NCBI GenBank assembly: GCA_021234155.1
Contig: JAJEKV010000072.1
Location: 4,284,407 to 4,348,406 of the forward strand
Source of the DNA: Isoetes taiwanensis
Lineage: Eukaryota; Streptophyta; Lycopodiopsida; Isoetales; Isoetaceae
Direction of reading: 5' to 3'
DNA length: 64,000 nt
Positions 32,829 to 44,485 of this stretch are shown here, one piece after another (position 1 is the first letter of the stretch; each line of letters starts with the position of its first letter). The position numbers were made by a program, and so were the translations under genes. The notes under the pieces were generated by a model. It was not told where the DNA came from. It saw nothing but the letters and a program-made list of their open reading frames with translations, and did no database searches.

Positions 32829-34818
32829 TCAGGTTCTAGCCTTAAGGGCTACAGAAATAGGGGTGCGCATGCACTGAACAATGCCGAATTCTTCAACCAT
32901 ATCCACATCCTCGACAGTTTTACCTGGAGGAATGACAAGTTCATATTTCTGAAGCACCTTGGCAAGGATGAGGGTGGCACTAAGGGTAGCCATGCGAGCA
33001 CCAGGGCAGACACGACGGCCAGCACCAAAGGGGAGAAGACGAAAGTCATAACCACGCATATCAACGTCATCCTTCTCGTATCGCTCTGGCAAGAACACGT
33101 CAGGTTGGTCCCAGTTGGCAGGGTCACGGTTGATGGCGAACACGTTGATATGCACGGTGGTATTGGCGGGGATATCGTAGCCCTCGATCTGGCAATCTTG
33201 AGTGCTATAGTGTGGCAACATCAGAGCCGTTGGTGGATGGAGACGTAAGGTTTCCTTGTAAACCCAGTTTAGGTAAGGCAACTTCTCAAGATGTTCCTCC
33301 TCCACGTCTTTTTCTTTACCCACTATTCTATCAATTTCTTCATGGACCTTGGCTTGCTTCTCAGGATGGATCATGAGCTCAGCCATAGCCCATTCTGTGC
33401 TCCCGGCAATGGTATCGGTGCCCGCGACCATCATGTTCTGCATACAAATCTATGGCAATCAGTTTACTTATATTGCAAAAATAAAATGGGCCTCACATGT
33501 TTGGAAGTTGACTTATATATTTTACTACTTAAGATCAAGCATACTAGCATACGCCATGCAAGATTCTCTCCTGCCCTTGCGGGTTCCTGGTTAGGAAATC
33601 AATCATGTTATTCTGGTTCTTCGATAAAAAAAAAAAGGATCATACTTCGAGAAAAAATTAGACATATCATAGAACTAAGTCACATGATGCATGATGCAAT
33701 ACAGAGAAGATTGGCATGGCCACTGTGCAAGTCAAAGGTGGATAGCTTCAGAATCAAACATAAGATACGATAAAAAAAAGATTAGCATGGCCAGTGTGAA
33801 AGTGTGAAAGTCAACGGGTGGATAGAATAAGAATCAAAGATACGCTATGCAGGAATTTTTCTCCTGCAATGGCGTACGATTTCATACTCATGCATACAAA
33901 CAAATTTTTGGAATTGAAAACAAAACAAAAGGAAACATACCCATATCATATTTCCCACAGTCGGATCATCGATCTGATTGTTCTTATTCAACTGCAGAAG
34001 AATATCAACGAAGGACTCATCGGAGGGGCCGCTTTTGCGCCGATAATCAGCGATGATCTTCCGGCTGATGGAATCCATGCCGGATTTGAAAGCCTTGATG
34101 CTTTTGACATAGCCACCGAAGTCGAAAGTACGAAGGATAGGAATAAAATCGCCCAGGTTGAACATGTTACCAATTCTGAGAGAGTCACAGACGATCTGTT
34201 TGATTTGGGCAGCTTCAATGCGATTGTCGGAGTAGCGGGAGCCCATGACCATGCGGGACATGTTATGGACGACGACGTCCCAGAGGAATTTTCTGATGAC
34301 AACGGGGGAGCCATCTTGAGCAAAAGGTCTGAGCTGCTCAACAAGGCGCGAAATATTTTCCTGTCTAGAATCCCGGAACCGCTTGAGGCTGTTGGCCGAT
34401 AAAAGCTCAGTATTGCAGAGCTTTCTGTTTTCCTGCCACTGATGGCCCAAAGGACTCCACACCATATCCACCCCCTCAGATATCATAATCCCAGAAAATA
34501 CCGTCGGTGGCCTCGACGCCAGCACATTATCATACGTTTTCAGCGCCTCCTTGGCCACTTTTGAACTTGATATAATCACATTTGGTAGCATCCCTAGCCT
34601 CACCGTCATTATTGGCCCATATATTTTGGCCAACTCCCTCATGGTCTTGTACACTGGTGGCTTCAGACTGAAGAGCGAACCAAAAGAGGTAGCCCCATTG
34701 GCCCTGGAGGCATCCTGTATTTTTTCCTCCTTGCTACGAAGGCGAAGATTATGACTAGTGGAATTGTCCATGTGAGGATCATATTGAAGGCTGAGGGGAG
34801 ATGGAGCAGAGTTGCCAT
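32829..34818 (-). CDS. A-type (CYP71-clan) cytochrome P450, CYP98-like
   Basis: Haem-thiolate monooxygenase, expected on the ER membrane. Exon 1 is 34818-33941, the intron 33438-33940 (GTATGT...TGCAG, phase 0) and exon 2 33437-32829; the product is about 495 residues. It has a membrane anchor (MATLLHLPSAFNMILTWTIP), a Pro-rich hinge (MPPGPMGLP), I-helix AGTDT, K-helix ETLR, the PERY motif and haem loop PFGAGRRVCPG. VDMRGYDFRLLPFGAG next to the haem loop resembles CYP98 enzymes, which hydroxylate p-coumaroyl esters in phenolic metabolism. The family call is by eye and the substrate is unknown. The anchor and body frames differ by one base near 34681-34686, in a run of four T (coding strand) between the hinge and GSLFSLKPP. 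This is either a real frameshift or a sequence error. A Met at 34771 opens the body frame but would lack the anchor and hinge. Confidence 0.85.
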
Positions 34819-34884
34819 AGCTCTACCTCCTCCTCAAGTTGATGAATGAATGAACTAATGAATGAATAAGTGGTATGCCGCGAA

Positions 34885-34892
34885 TATTTATA
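34885..34892 (-). promoter_or_regulatory. TATA box of the P450 gene
   Basis: TATAAATA on the minus strand lies 67 bp upstream of the P450 ATG at 34818, leaving room for a short leader of about 35 bases. Position and sequence are typical of a plant core promoter. Confidence 0.6.
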
Positions 34893-34899
34893 GGCCTAT

Positions 34900-36020
34900 A
34901 GAGAAGAATATGTCTAGCATTATGCACACAGTGTAAATAAGTAGCTCCAGGTAGAATAGAAAGATCGTATTTTCGTCCACCCACTCCACTGTAGAATGAA
35001 GTAACACCCCCAACTTATCATTTTGACCTTGTATGGCCTTCTAGATATTAAAACATTACACTGAAGGTCCCGTATACCCTTCCTTCCGAAGTTTTTGACT
35101 CAACCTTTAAATTATTCAATTACTTGATGGCCGCACTTTATCTATGAAACTGAGACCATTTCTTTCTCTTGTAAAAGTAAAGAGGATCTTACTAGTATGT
35201 TATGGTTGACCATGCTTAAAAATCTTTGTTTCACTTCACAATCGTCGTAGTTAACAAGTCATATTAGCTAGACTTTGTTGGGAGATGAGTAGGAGCTCCA
35301 AATATAGATGTCATCATGTCCTCAAAAATCTTGGAACAACTGTAACGAACGCGTTCTATTTGCCACCATGTGGGCTCCAATTGAATCTTCTAATATGCCT
35401 TCTGATTCACATGCATAATTTTACATATCCTATTGCACGTTGACAAATTTTATATGTCATTCGTGATGTTGAATAGGAGCGAGTTAAGTGGAATAAAAAG
35501 CCAGTAAATCTACAACAATTAATTGTTCATTGCGTGTACTTGGGTGCCTTTTTTTTTAATGTAGGAGAGCACCAAATAGACAATCACCCAAATCGAGAGG
35601 TATATTTTACAATTAAATCCTCTCTTTTATCTTCCTTAAGACCTTTCTTTTTACTAGTTGCCACATTGTACCATATTACTTTTAAACATTTGAACTTATA
35701 GATGTTATCTATTTATGAAACATGATTTTAAATTGCAAGACCAACTTATATTGCCTCTAACATTTAGATGTGATGTTGAAGATATTAGAGGCTTCTCTTA
35801 AGACTTTTTAACCAAATTGTAAAGGTATTTGCAAGTCTATTAATCAATTTGTTGTTCTGTAGAATATAAAGTGATTATTTCTTCCAAGTAAATTTCGAGC
35901 GGCAGTACCAAGGAAGGATCCCAATGAAGTAGCAGACTCAGTGTCCATCCTACAAAGTCTTGTCGTCCGGATGTTCCAATGTCTTAGAATGATGACTCGT
36001 TACTAGAATGGGTGGCCCGA
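34900..36020. other. P450 upstream region, no gene
   Basis: AT-rich sequence without ORFs of note or recognisable repeats. It presumably contains upstream regulatory DNA of the P450, but I can name no element. Confidence 0.4.
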
Positions 36021-36021
36021 C

Positions 36022-36830
36022 ATGTTTTTTTTTTTAAGAACGACAAACTTTATTGAAACTCCAAGCCAAAAGCAAAATACAAATGCAGAGGCGGGAATAA
36101 AGTCTCAGAGGATAATCATGATCCACTGAGTAGTTCCACCAGCCTATGCATAAGACAACACACTCAAATATGACTCAAATATCAACCGCCGCCGGGTGAG
36201 CAAGCTAAGAACAATGGTATGCCTTAGCGATTCTAGCTTGTGCGCCCCGAGGACAACCGTAGAGGAATATCCAAACCCCGAAGATACACGTCTTCTCGCG
36301 CCTGGGGATGGACCACAACAACCATCCCTGATGCTAAATGAAATGCTTGGCTCAAGAATCCTATTCCAAGCATCCCATAAATAGCCGTAAGCACTTGTTG
36401 ACTTGTCAATGTCACATGAAAAGAGAAAGCGCCCAAGACCAAATAGGCCGGAGATGAACACATAAAAGAAACAATGCTCAATGGTCTCATCCCTTTGCTT
36501 GCACAAGGCGCGTTCGGCCGACACTCGAGGATCAAATCTGTGGACAAGCACGTTCACACGAGGGCATCTGTGAAGAATCTGCTACCAAAGCACCGCTACC
36601 TTAGGATGGAGTAGTTTATCCCAAGCCCAAGTCCACAAACATCTCCAATTAGGAGGTGAAAGCTGAAGGGACCACCTAGTGGATGGCAGAAGGATATCAC
36701 TATTGACAAGAAGCCTATACATAGAGTTCACAAGCCTATGCCCGTGAACACCCTGGTGGGAAACCCACATGCACCCTTCAATAGCCTCTGGAGCAACCAA
36801 TGGCAGAGTACTAGCATGACCATGTTAAAA
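36022..36830 (-). mobile_element. LINE 3' fragment, zf-RVT family
   Basis: The element's poly(A) is seen as T runs at 36027-36037. Frames on the minus strand give HGHRLVNSMYRLLV, then LWTWAWDKLLHPKVAVLW, a stop, RVNVLVHRF and ERALCKQRDETIEHCFF. These align block by block with the LINE at 14.1-15.0 kb (HLVHSMYVVLL, VWRWVWDKLLHPKLSILW, RVNTVVHRF, CAQRDETIEHCFF). Frame breaks show it is older than that copy. No clear target duplication was seen. Confidence 0.75.
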
Positions 36831-39036
36831 TGTAAAAAGGTCATCGTTTTCAAAATGTTTTTAATGATGAATTAGTCATTTTCAAATCCATTGTTTAAAT
36901 TTGGTTTTCCAGTTTGGTGAGAAAGATTCTGGGTTTTTGGGTTGCCCCTAAGGGGGCAAACCCTCGTCCATGCGGGTTTGTGGCATATTCCAGGTATATG
37001 TCAGTATATGCCCGGAATATGCCAATAACTGCTCCAAACCCATTATTTGGTTGTAAACTGGCGGTCAATGATGTTGCTGGTTAGCCAATGTGGAAACCGG
37101 CTAACCGATGCTTCTTGCTCGAAGAAGGCTATGGTGATTTGGTGCGCGATTTCCTGATTTTCTTGATCCCTGGCCAAGCCCATCTCCGTTGATTCTATAT
37201 TTGTTTGATCCGATTTTGCCACGTTTCTAGATTTATAATCACGTCCATATTATGTAGGTTCTACGAAGCAGGGGTTAGATTTCAGGCAGATTTTCATCAT
37301 GATATGGCATGGCACTGGGTGCACACATCAATAGCCCAATGCTTTTCTTTGGTGATGGCACTAATCTATACAAGCTTACCTTTACTCTTGCACTACAAGT
37401 TATATATTTTAATTTTTTGTATCTTTTGTAGGATTATTTTCTGTATCTTCTATACCTTTTAATTCTGATATCCCAGGTCTTGCTGATGCAACATGTTTTC
37501 ACTGCATGTTTCCCGATGGAGCGTGCCATCTAGCCTATGCATGTGGATCTCTAGGACCCCTTGAAAGAGGTAGTAGATTCTGTATTCTGTAACGGGATGG
37601 TATCTACAAAAACTCAGATACAAATACAACAAATAAAATGAATTTGTAGAAACAGGATAGGAAATAGAGCTATATTTCCAAATTATGGCATGTTGGATCT
37701 AGTTCTGAAATTGCCCTTAAATTTGATTGTTAATTCAAAGTTATGGTGGTCTTTGTTGTTGCAATCCAGATGTGGTAATGTTGCTGCCATTTTGGAATTG
37801 GATGAGCACCTAAACAAAAAGTTTACTATCTTTCAGGCAGATCCCCGGGTATGCTGATATAGGAGTCCTTTTCTTAATATGTTCTCTAATAATGTGTTTT
37901 CTCTGTGACAGTAGGAGGCCAGGGGTATATCTTCCAAAAAGCTTGCACCAGATTACATGCTTTAACTGTGTAAATTTAAAGCTTACCCAAAGCTCTGCTT
38001 GAGGAGCTTTTGTTAGTTTTGCAAGCATCATGGTGCTAGTGTGGTGCTACAGAAATGTTCATGCACAAGTTCCTCTTGACAAGTTCATCATGTGCATGTG
38101 TTTTAATAAATGACCAGGTAATGCGGCAGGTCCGTGTTTCTGGAGTAAAGCTTAAAATATCTTTTATTCTTCTAGGCATTCTGTGACAATTTCAATTTGC
38201 CAACTATTTTTAATTTCATGAATCGCCTTCGTGCAAGCTTTCCAACTTATCAATGTACGAAGTCAAGTGGAATAATTTCGAGAAACTTACACTGGCTGCG
38301 CCTATGCATTTGCCGACAATAATTCTTTATGTCCATGGCCTTAATGGTTGCGCAAGATGATGCCCATGAACCATGTATCGTATGCAATAGTTAGATGTTT
38401 GAAAGCGAGAAAGTAACATTTGTGAGACTTAATATAATATATGCATGCAGTCATGCAAGTCTTGTGGATGCTGCTAAGCTCTTCATTATAGCGTTCCAGG
38501 AAAGGCCTGAGCATTGGATTGGAACTGGGGTTCGATTCCCCAGGCTCATGCGATTGTGTAATGTTCTTGATGTTCTTGAGTCATGAAGTATTGTATTCTA
38601 TTGTGATGGTGGAATGTTGCTTATGGAGTAGTCGATTCTATTGCTTTCATATTGTACTGTATAAATGGCAGAATACTATTTTATCCAATGGTGTATGCTT
38701 TGATAGTGCCCCCTTTAAAATCGGATCAACAAGGGGCAGTTTGACCTGAGAAAGACTTGAATTGGGCGATCTGGATTTGTACAGGGGGAATATGTTCCCA
38801 GATCCAACGGCTCAGAAACAATAATACATGCTTTAACCATAAGATCTACGATTTCTGACTACTGCCTTACACGATTTTTCAGAAATTTTTTATTGTTTCA
38901 ATTTAGATGCCTTCTTTCTGTACTAGTGGGATTGGAAATGCGGTTGTGTGCCCTTGGGGTGTTAGTATTGATCCGCCCACTCTTTTGTTATTTGTGCGTT
39001 ATTTTCTCCATCATGTATTTCTTCAATCTTTTTAGT
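36831..39036. other. Intergenic, no recognisable gene
   Basis: Short ORFs (37205-37462, 38395-38586, 38519-38749) have no family resemblance. No intron-exon structure or RNA gene is evident. A run of words such as CATATTCCAGGTATATG and TATGCCCGGAATATGCC near 36990-37025 is locally palindromic. Confidence 0.35.
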
Positions 39037-39579
39037 CATTAGGGATTTTTTGAGATCATAAAAGGGCCTTCTAAGAACTGCTGACTAAGCTATATGAACT
39101 ACCAATCAGAAAATAGAACTGGTAATCCAATCAGCAAAACAGTTATAACTAACTCACTGGATCACATTTTCTAGCATAAGTGTTGATAGAAAAGTCCAAA
39201 TAAGCTCTTGTTTGGTGCAATAGATAGATCGCATTGAGATCTTTCCAACCTTGGGTGGTTTGCATATCTTTTAGCCCCGTAGGATAGTTAAAAATGGTAA
39301 AAACCATATTTTTTGGAGTTTTGACAATCATAAGTGGTTAAAATATGTACCTAAGGTTGGAAAGATCTCAACGATATCTATCTATTGCACTGAAGGAGAG
39401 CTCATTTGGACTTTTCTATCAATAGTTATGCTAGAAAATGTGATCTAATGAGTTAATTATAACAGTTTTGCTGATTGGACCCGTCAGGCTCTGATTTCTG
39501 ATTGGTAGTTCATCTATCTTCATTTGGCTTAGTTGGTATGTTTTGAAGGCCCTTTTTTAATCTCAAAAAAACCCTAATG
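39037..39579. mobile_element. Foldback element with arms of about 215 bp
   Basis: Left arm 39037-39256 and right arm 39350-39579 are inverted copies. They share CATTAGGG at the tips, AAAAGGGCCTTC, GAACTACCAATCAGAAA, CCAATCAGCAAAAC, GATCACATTTTCTAGCATAA, GATAGAAAAGTCCAAAT and GAGATCTTTCCAACCTT in the same order. Divergence is higher than in the 29.4-kb element. The loop of about 94 bp is AT-rich. No protein is encoded. Confidence 0.8.
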
Positions 39580-40556
39580 TCTGATTGTCCAAGTTGCTTC
39601 ATTAGTCACAGTCTCATTTGCTTTATTCCTTTCATACCCTCAGATCCACCAGCCACTTATCTTTATTTATTATTTCTTTTTGTTGCATTGGTTCTTTGCT
39701 ACCCATACATTCTATTAATTTTTTCTTCTTTCAGTCCTATTGGTTTATTTATTCAGTTTCTAATGTTCATATTTGATGGTTCTTTTTGCTCCATTTAATC
39801 TCATTGGCTTTTAGGTCATCATATCTTTGCATTGTTATTGATGACTCGTTTGGCAATCTCTTGTTACATCGTCATATGAAAACCATGCCAAAAAGCGTAT
39901 AAAATCACAAAAAAAAACCCCTGTTATAATGCTAGATATTAATACATTCGATTTGGGTTTTATCCTTTCTATATATGTTGATCTAGGTGACATGCATCAT
40001 TTGGTATCGATTAGCATCTTTATAGCATTATAGTCTAGATTACTTATGCACATGTCGTTGCTATAGAATTGCATTTCTTATAACCTTCATCGTTCATCGT
40101 GGCCATATGGTATTTCCACTTCGTCTATCTTTTCTTGAACTTCCTTAGTTCTTCAAACCTTTCTCTTGCTAGGTTTGGGTCATTTGACCCACGCAATCGT
40201 CTCTTAACGGTATCCTTGCTTTTCCTCATTTTGTCCCTTCTAGATTGCTCCTACTGGACTGGTTCTTTAGATTCTATTACTTCGTTTGATTTTATTCATT
40301 TTGTTTCTTCCCTTATTCCATTTGTTCCTTTCCTAGTGCGTCAGTTTTTCCTTGTTGATCTATTTACATTGATTGCTTTGTTGGCTATTTAGGTTCCTTT
40401 AGTTCTTATCTATTCTATTTGCATTTGTCCTTTGATGTTAGATCTCTTTACCATTGATTTTGTTCTTGACTTTCTTCCATTTTGTTTCTTAGATATTTTG
40501 CCTTTATCCTTTCCTACCATCTCTCTTTTCCTTTTGATCTCATTTTACTCTTGTTT
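39580..40556. other. T-rich intergenic DNA
   Basis: Strongly T-rich on the plus strand, which opens spurious hydrophobic ORFs (39577-39798, 40099-40392, 40432-40680). At about 39900-39960 lies an inverted partial copy of the 27.5-kb dispersed repeat (CCCCTGTTATAATGCTAGAT). Confidence 0.45.
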
Positions 40557-40600
40557 TCTCTCTCTCTGGCTCTCTTCTCTCTCTCTCTCTCTCTCTCTCT
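40557..40600. repeat. (CT)n microsatellite before LINE Y1
   Basis: CT dinucleotides, interrupted by CTGG, immediately precede the 5'-truncated start of LINE family Y copy 1. Confidence 0.85.
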
Positions 40601-40619
40601 TCCTTATCAATAGCAAATT

Positions 40620-42674
40620 GTACCATATTGAGGGTTTGGATGATCGAATGGAAAAAAAATGGACTTTTTCTAATATTTGAGGAGGAAGATATAATAGCAG
40701 GCATACAGAAGCTTTCTTGTGGTAAGGAAAAGGATGCTTTTGGGCTAGTATCAGAAATGGTGAAATGGGCAGGCAAAACCACCACAAAGGTTATTACTAA
40801 AATGATGAATGCAAAGTATGGTACATGGTTTTCTCCATCATGGCGTGCATTAACCGCGGTTACTTATCCATAAAACTGGGGACATTAAAGACCCAAATAA
40901 TTATCGTACGGTGATGGTAAGCAGCCTTTTTTCTAAACTGTTTGCTACTATTGTTGAGAAAAAATTGAGTGCATGGGCTGAAGAAAGCAATATAAGGGCA
41001 ATCGGGCAGGCGGGTTTTAGGCCCAAAAAGTCCACTGTGGATCATTTGGTTACTATTAGAGTTCTTACGGAGTCAGTTAAGAAAACTAAAAGGCCACTCT
41101 TTGCATTATTTGTAGATCTCACGAAAGCATTTGATATGCTGAGACGAAAAAATATTTGGGAGTACATGGGTAATATCAATGTACCAATAGAGCTGAGGAA
41201 TGCAGTAGCAACGTTGTATGAGAAAGTAGTGGTCCGCCTATCACTTCCTTTATATGACCAGTGTCGGGATGAAATACTTAGTAACATTGGGGTTAAACAG
41301 GGATGCCCGCTTTCTCCCAATGCTATTCTAAGATCTATATTGATCAATTGGAAGAATGGTTGCGAAAAATGGAGGGGCAGCACCACAATCGCGGATATGT
41401 GTCCGGTACTTTTTATTATATGCGATGATATTGTAATTCGGCTAGAAATGCAAATGATATGCAAAGACACATCAATGCGCTTATCTTCATTTTGTGAGCA
41501 TACGAGCATGCAAAGTTAACCTAAGCAAAAACCAAGATTCTCGGTTTTTGGGATGAAGACACCAGATTTTCACTTTTTCTATAATGAGCAAGAAATTGAA
41601 ATATGTGACACATATAAGTATCTTGGGCTTATAGTAGATCACAATTATAATTGGAATAAAGGCGGCGAAGCAGAGAGAACAAATGCAGGGCTTAAAGCTC
41701 TATATGCAATGCAGGGAAGTGTGAAAAGCGCAGACATTATGGATTGGAATCAAAAAAATGTTGTATGAAACATTGGTACGTACTGTAATTCTCTATGGAT
41801 GTGAAGCATGGGGGCCAGGCCTTTCACTTGAGATGTGGAAAAGAGTGGAAAAAATACAGAAAAAATTCTTATTGACAGAGTTAGGAGTCAAGGTACGCAC
41901 CCCATACCCTATGATGCTAGCTTTATATGGGTCTAATGCCATTGGAGCGTAAGCCCTTTTTCAAACATTAAAATATGTGATTAGAGTACGAGACATGGAC
42001 GCAGATAGATTGCCTAGACTTGCAATGATCCAGAGTACTATAAAAGGGTGGTTTAAGGATATTGGAAAATGGCTTTGTAAATGGAATATGTCACTAGAAG
42101 AGATACCGTGAGGATATCAAAGATTTAAGGGAATGGATAGAAAGGAAAGTACAATATACTTTTATGGCGTAACCTGTGATCCAAGATGGGATTCTATAGA
42201 GATTCAATAAATCCCGAAGCTAGAAGAAGCATTGCATATGAGAAGTAATATTTCATGTTATAAGAGAAGGTTGGTATGCAGATTACGTTTAAGCTCACAC
42301 CATCTTGGCATCGAAATAGGGAGATGGGGGAACTTTCCTAGGAGCAGACGCACATGTAAGGTATGTGGTGTGAATGAGATTGAAGATGAGGAACATCTAA
42401 TACTAAGATGTCCAAAGATATCAAAATCATACCAAGATTTGAAATACCACAAGGGGTCTCGTTACAGTTTCTTCAAACTACCAATGGATAATATATGTAA
42501 TTATTTGATTGATGTCATGAATCGGTTGAGAATTGTCTATAAAAATTATAAAACAATTATTAGAGATATATATGGACGGGAGGGAGAGGAAAGGATTATG
42601 GAAATGGAGAATTGTACATGTTGATATGTCTTCTAGACCCGATGGTCTCACACTAATAATCATTTCATTTCTTC

Positions 42675-42678
<4 letters not shown>
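40620..42678 (+). mobile_element. LINE reverse transcriptase, family Y copy 1
   Basis: Frames give EEEDIIAGIQKLSCGKEKDA, HKTGDIKDPNNYRTVMVSS, AGFRPKKSTVDHLV, FALFVDLTKAFDML (RT motif A), GVKQGCPLSP (motif B) and FIICDDIVI (motif C). Then come YKYLGLIVDHNYNW, VILYGCEAWGPG and the terminal zinc-binding CKVCGVNEIEDEEHLILRC with RLRLSSHHLGIEIGRW before it. Motif C is normally YADD; here the DNA reads TATGCGATGAT, one base short of TATGCGGATGAT. The endonuclease domain is missing (5' truncation). The 3' terminus is TCTAGACCCGATGGTCTCAC followed by (CT)n. Several frameshifts make it inactive. Confidence 0.85.

Positions 42679-42750
<72 letters not shown>
42679..42750. repeat. (CT)n microsatellite tail of LINE Y1
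   Basis: About 36 CT units directly follow the LINE 3' terminus and directly precede the truncated start of copy 2. Arg-Glu translations on the minus strand here are not genes. Confidence 0.95.
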
Positions 42751-42752
<2 letters not shown>

Positions 42753-42774
42753 ATATGAGTGTGTATTAGTCCGC

Positions 42775-44197
42775 TTTATCCTTTCCAATTTCGAATCAAC
42801 AATGCACCTGATGAGGTAATTAGTAATATTGGTGTGAAGCAGTGGATGTGTCACCTACATTATTTGGTTTATATATAGATCACCGAGGCGTGCATACATG
42901 AACATGGGGTAGTGGAGCTACCATTGCGGGATATGTGCTTGTCTTATTATTGTATGCGATGATATTGTTATGTTCTCTCGGCGCAAATATATGCGAAAAA
43001 CTTAGATGCGCTTGCCGTGTTTTTGGATGCTAACAAATGAAGGTAAACTTGGGTAAAAACAAAATTTTGATTTTTGGCACCAGATCACGGACTATTATTT
43101 TCATTATAAAGGAGAGCGGTGGAGATAGCAAAAAATTACAAATATTTGGGTCTTGTGGTTGATCATAACTACTGCTTGGAATACCGGCAGCTGAACGTAG
43201 AATAGACGCTGAATAAAATCACTTTTGCACCCGCTACAAAGGAAATGCGTAGTGCCGCAGAAATTGTGGATTGGAAACTTAAAAAGATGCTTTATATATC
43301 TTTGGTTCTTGGTCAAGGGTACTATATGGTTGTGAAACTTGGGGACCCGCTTATCATTGGAACCGTGGAAAAGGGTCGAGAAAGTCCAAAAAGAAATTTC
43401 TTCTTACGTAACCCGACTCCCTTCCAATGATGCTAGCTAAAGTCGGAATGATGCCTTTAGAGTTGGAAGCATGGCATCGACACTAAAAGTATCCGAATCG
43501 GGTGCAAAAAATGGATCATGATAGGTTGCCACATTTGGCGATGATTCAAAGCACCAAGGGATGGTATGCTAGTATAGGAGAATGGGTTCGAAATGGGGAT
43601 GGAACTAGATGAAATACCCATTGAAGAGAAGGAATTGGAAGAATACATTTTAATAAAGGGAAACAGTTTATGGGAAAGACCGGAACCAAGATGATCTTTT
43701 ATAGAGACCGTTAATCTAGATATGATGGAGGCACCACACCTTGCGTGAAGATTGTCATATTTTAAAAGACACTTGATATGCAGGTTGAGACTTAGTTCAA
43801 GACCATTTGGGGGTGGAAGTAGGAAGATGGGGAACTTTTCACACATAGACGCATATGTAAAGTGTGTGGGACAGATGACATTGAAGATGAAGCGCACCTT
43901 ATATTAGAATGTACTGCTTATCAAAACTTGAGAGGGATGTATGGTATTACATCGGGTTTATCTTAACGAAATTTTTGAATTACCAACCCAGATTATAGGA
44001 GGTTATTTAACCAAGTCATGCGATATGAGAGAATTGTCTATCAAAAGCTATAAGCATTTATCGAAATATATGATGAGGAGGAGAGCACATCTAGTGGTAT
44101 TCTTTGTGATACACTCGATGGTTAGTAGAGGTGATTTGTATGTGTAATGATTGTAGTGGTCCTCTAGACCTAATGGTCTCATGGACATAAATAAAAT
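42775..44197 (+). mobile_element. LINE reverse transcriptase, family Y copy 2
   Basis: The copy starts within the RT (DEVISNIGVKQ equals ILSNIGVKQ of copy 1). It runs through VLLLY and the same shortened TATGCGATGAT at 42953-42963. It continues as LYGCETWGP, HLICRLRLSS and VKCVG...LKMK (zinc-binding region, frames broken). The end is TCTAGACCTAATGGTCTCAT with a trailing ACATAAATAAAATC. Same strand and family as copy 1, more decayed, and without endonuclease. Confidence 0.8.
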
Positions 44198-44213
44198 CAT
44201 ATCATATCATATC

Positions 44214-44297
<84 letters not shown>
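44198..44297. repeat. (ATCAT)n then (CT)n tail of LINE Y2
   Basis: Five ATCAT units are followed by about 38 CT units. The pentamer extends the LINE 3' end; the CT tract may be the original target or a tail expansion. Confidence 0.9.
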
Positions 44298-44298
<1 letters not shown>

Positions 44299-44485
44299 GG
44301 TTGGCCACATGCTTGCCAAAATACCCGTCTCTCGTCCTATACGACTCCTCTTAGAATTGTACGTATTTTTTCCTGAGAGGAGAGGAGAGAAAGGTTGTCT
44401 CGAGGGTCTAACAAATCATTTAGGCCTCAATTTTGGTTTCCTCACCGAGAACTACTCCATCGAATCATTCCGGTAGGGCAAGTTT

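Noticed and set aside
33818..34402. 194-codon plus-strand ORF opposite the P450
   Set aside because: It is the antisense of P450 exon 1 and has no known domain; codon constraints of the real gene explain the open frame.
34551..34771. Met at 34771 as the P450 start
   Set aside because: It opens the body frame but gives a non-P450 N terminus (SHNLRLRSKEEK). The overlapping frame from 34818 encodes a proper anchor and PPGP hinge, so the frameshift explanation fits better.
40432..40787. ORFs rich in Ser/Leu or Arg/Glu around 40.5 kb
   Set aside because: They translate the (CT)n tract and neighbouring T-rich DNA.
42533..42854. Arg-Glu repeat and Ser-Leu repeat ORFs
   Set aside because: Direct translations of the (CT)n microsatellite at 42679-42750.
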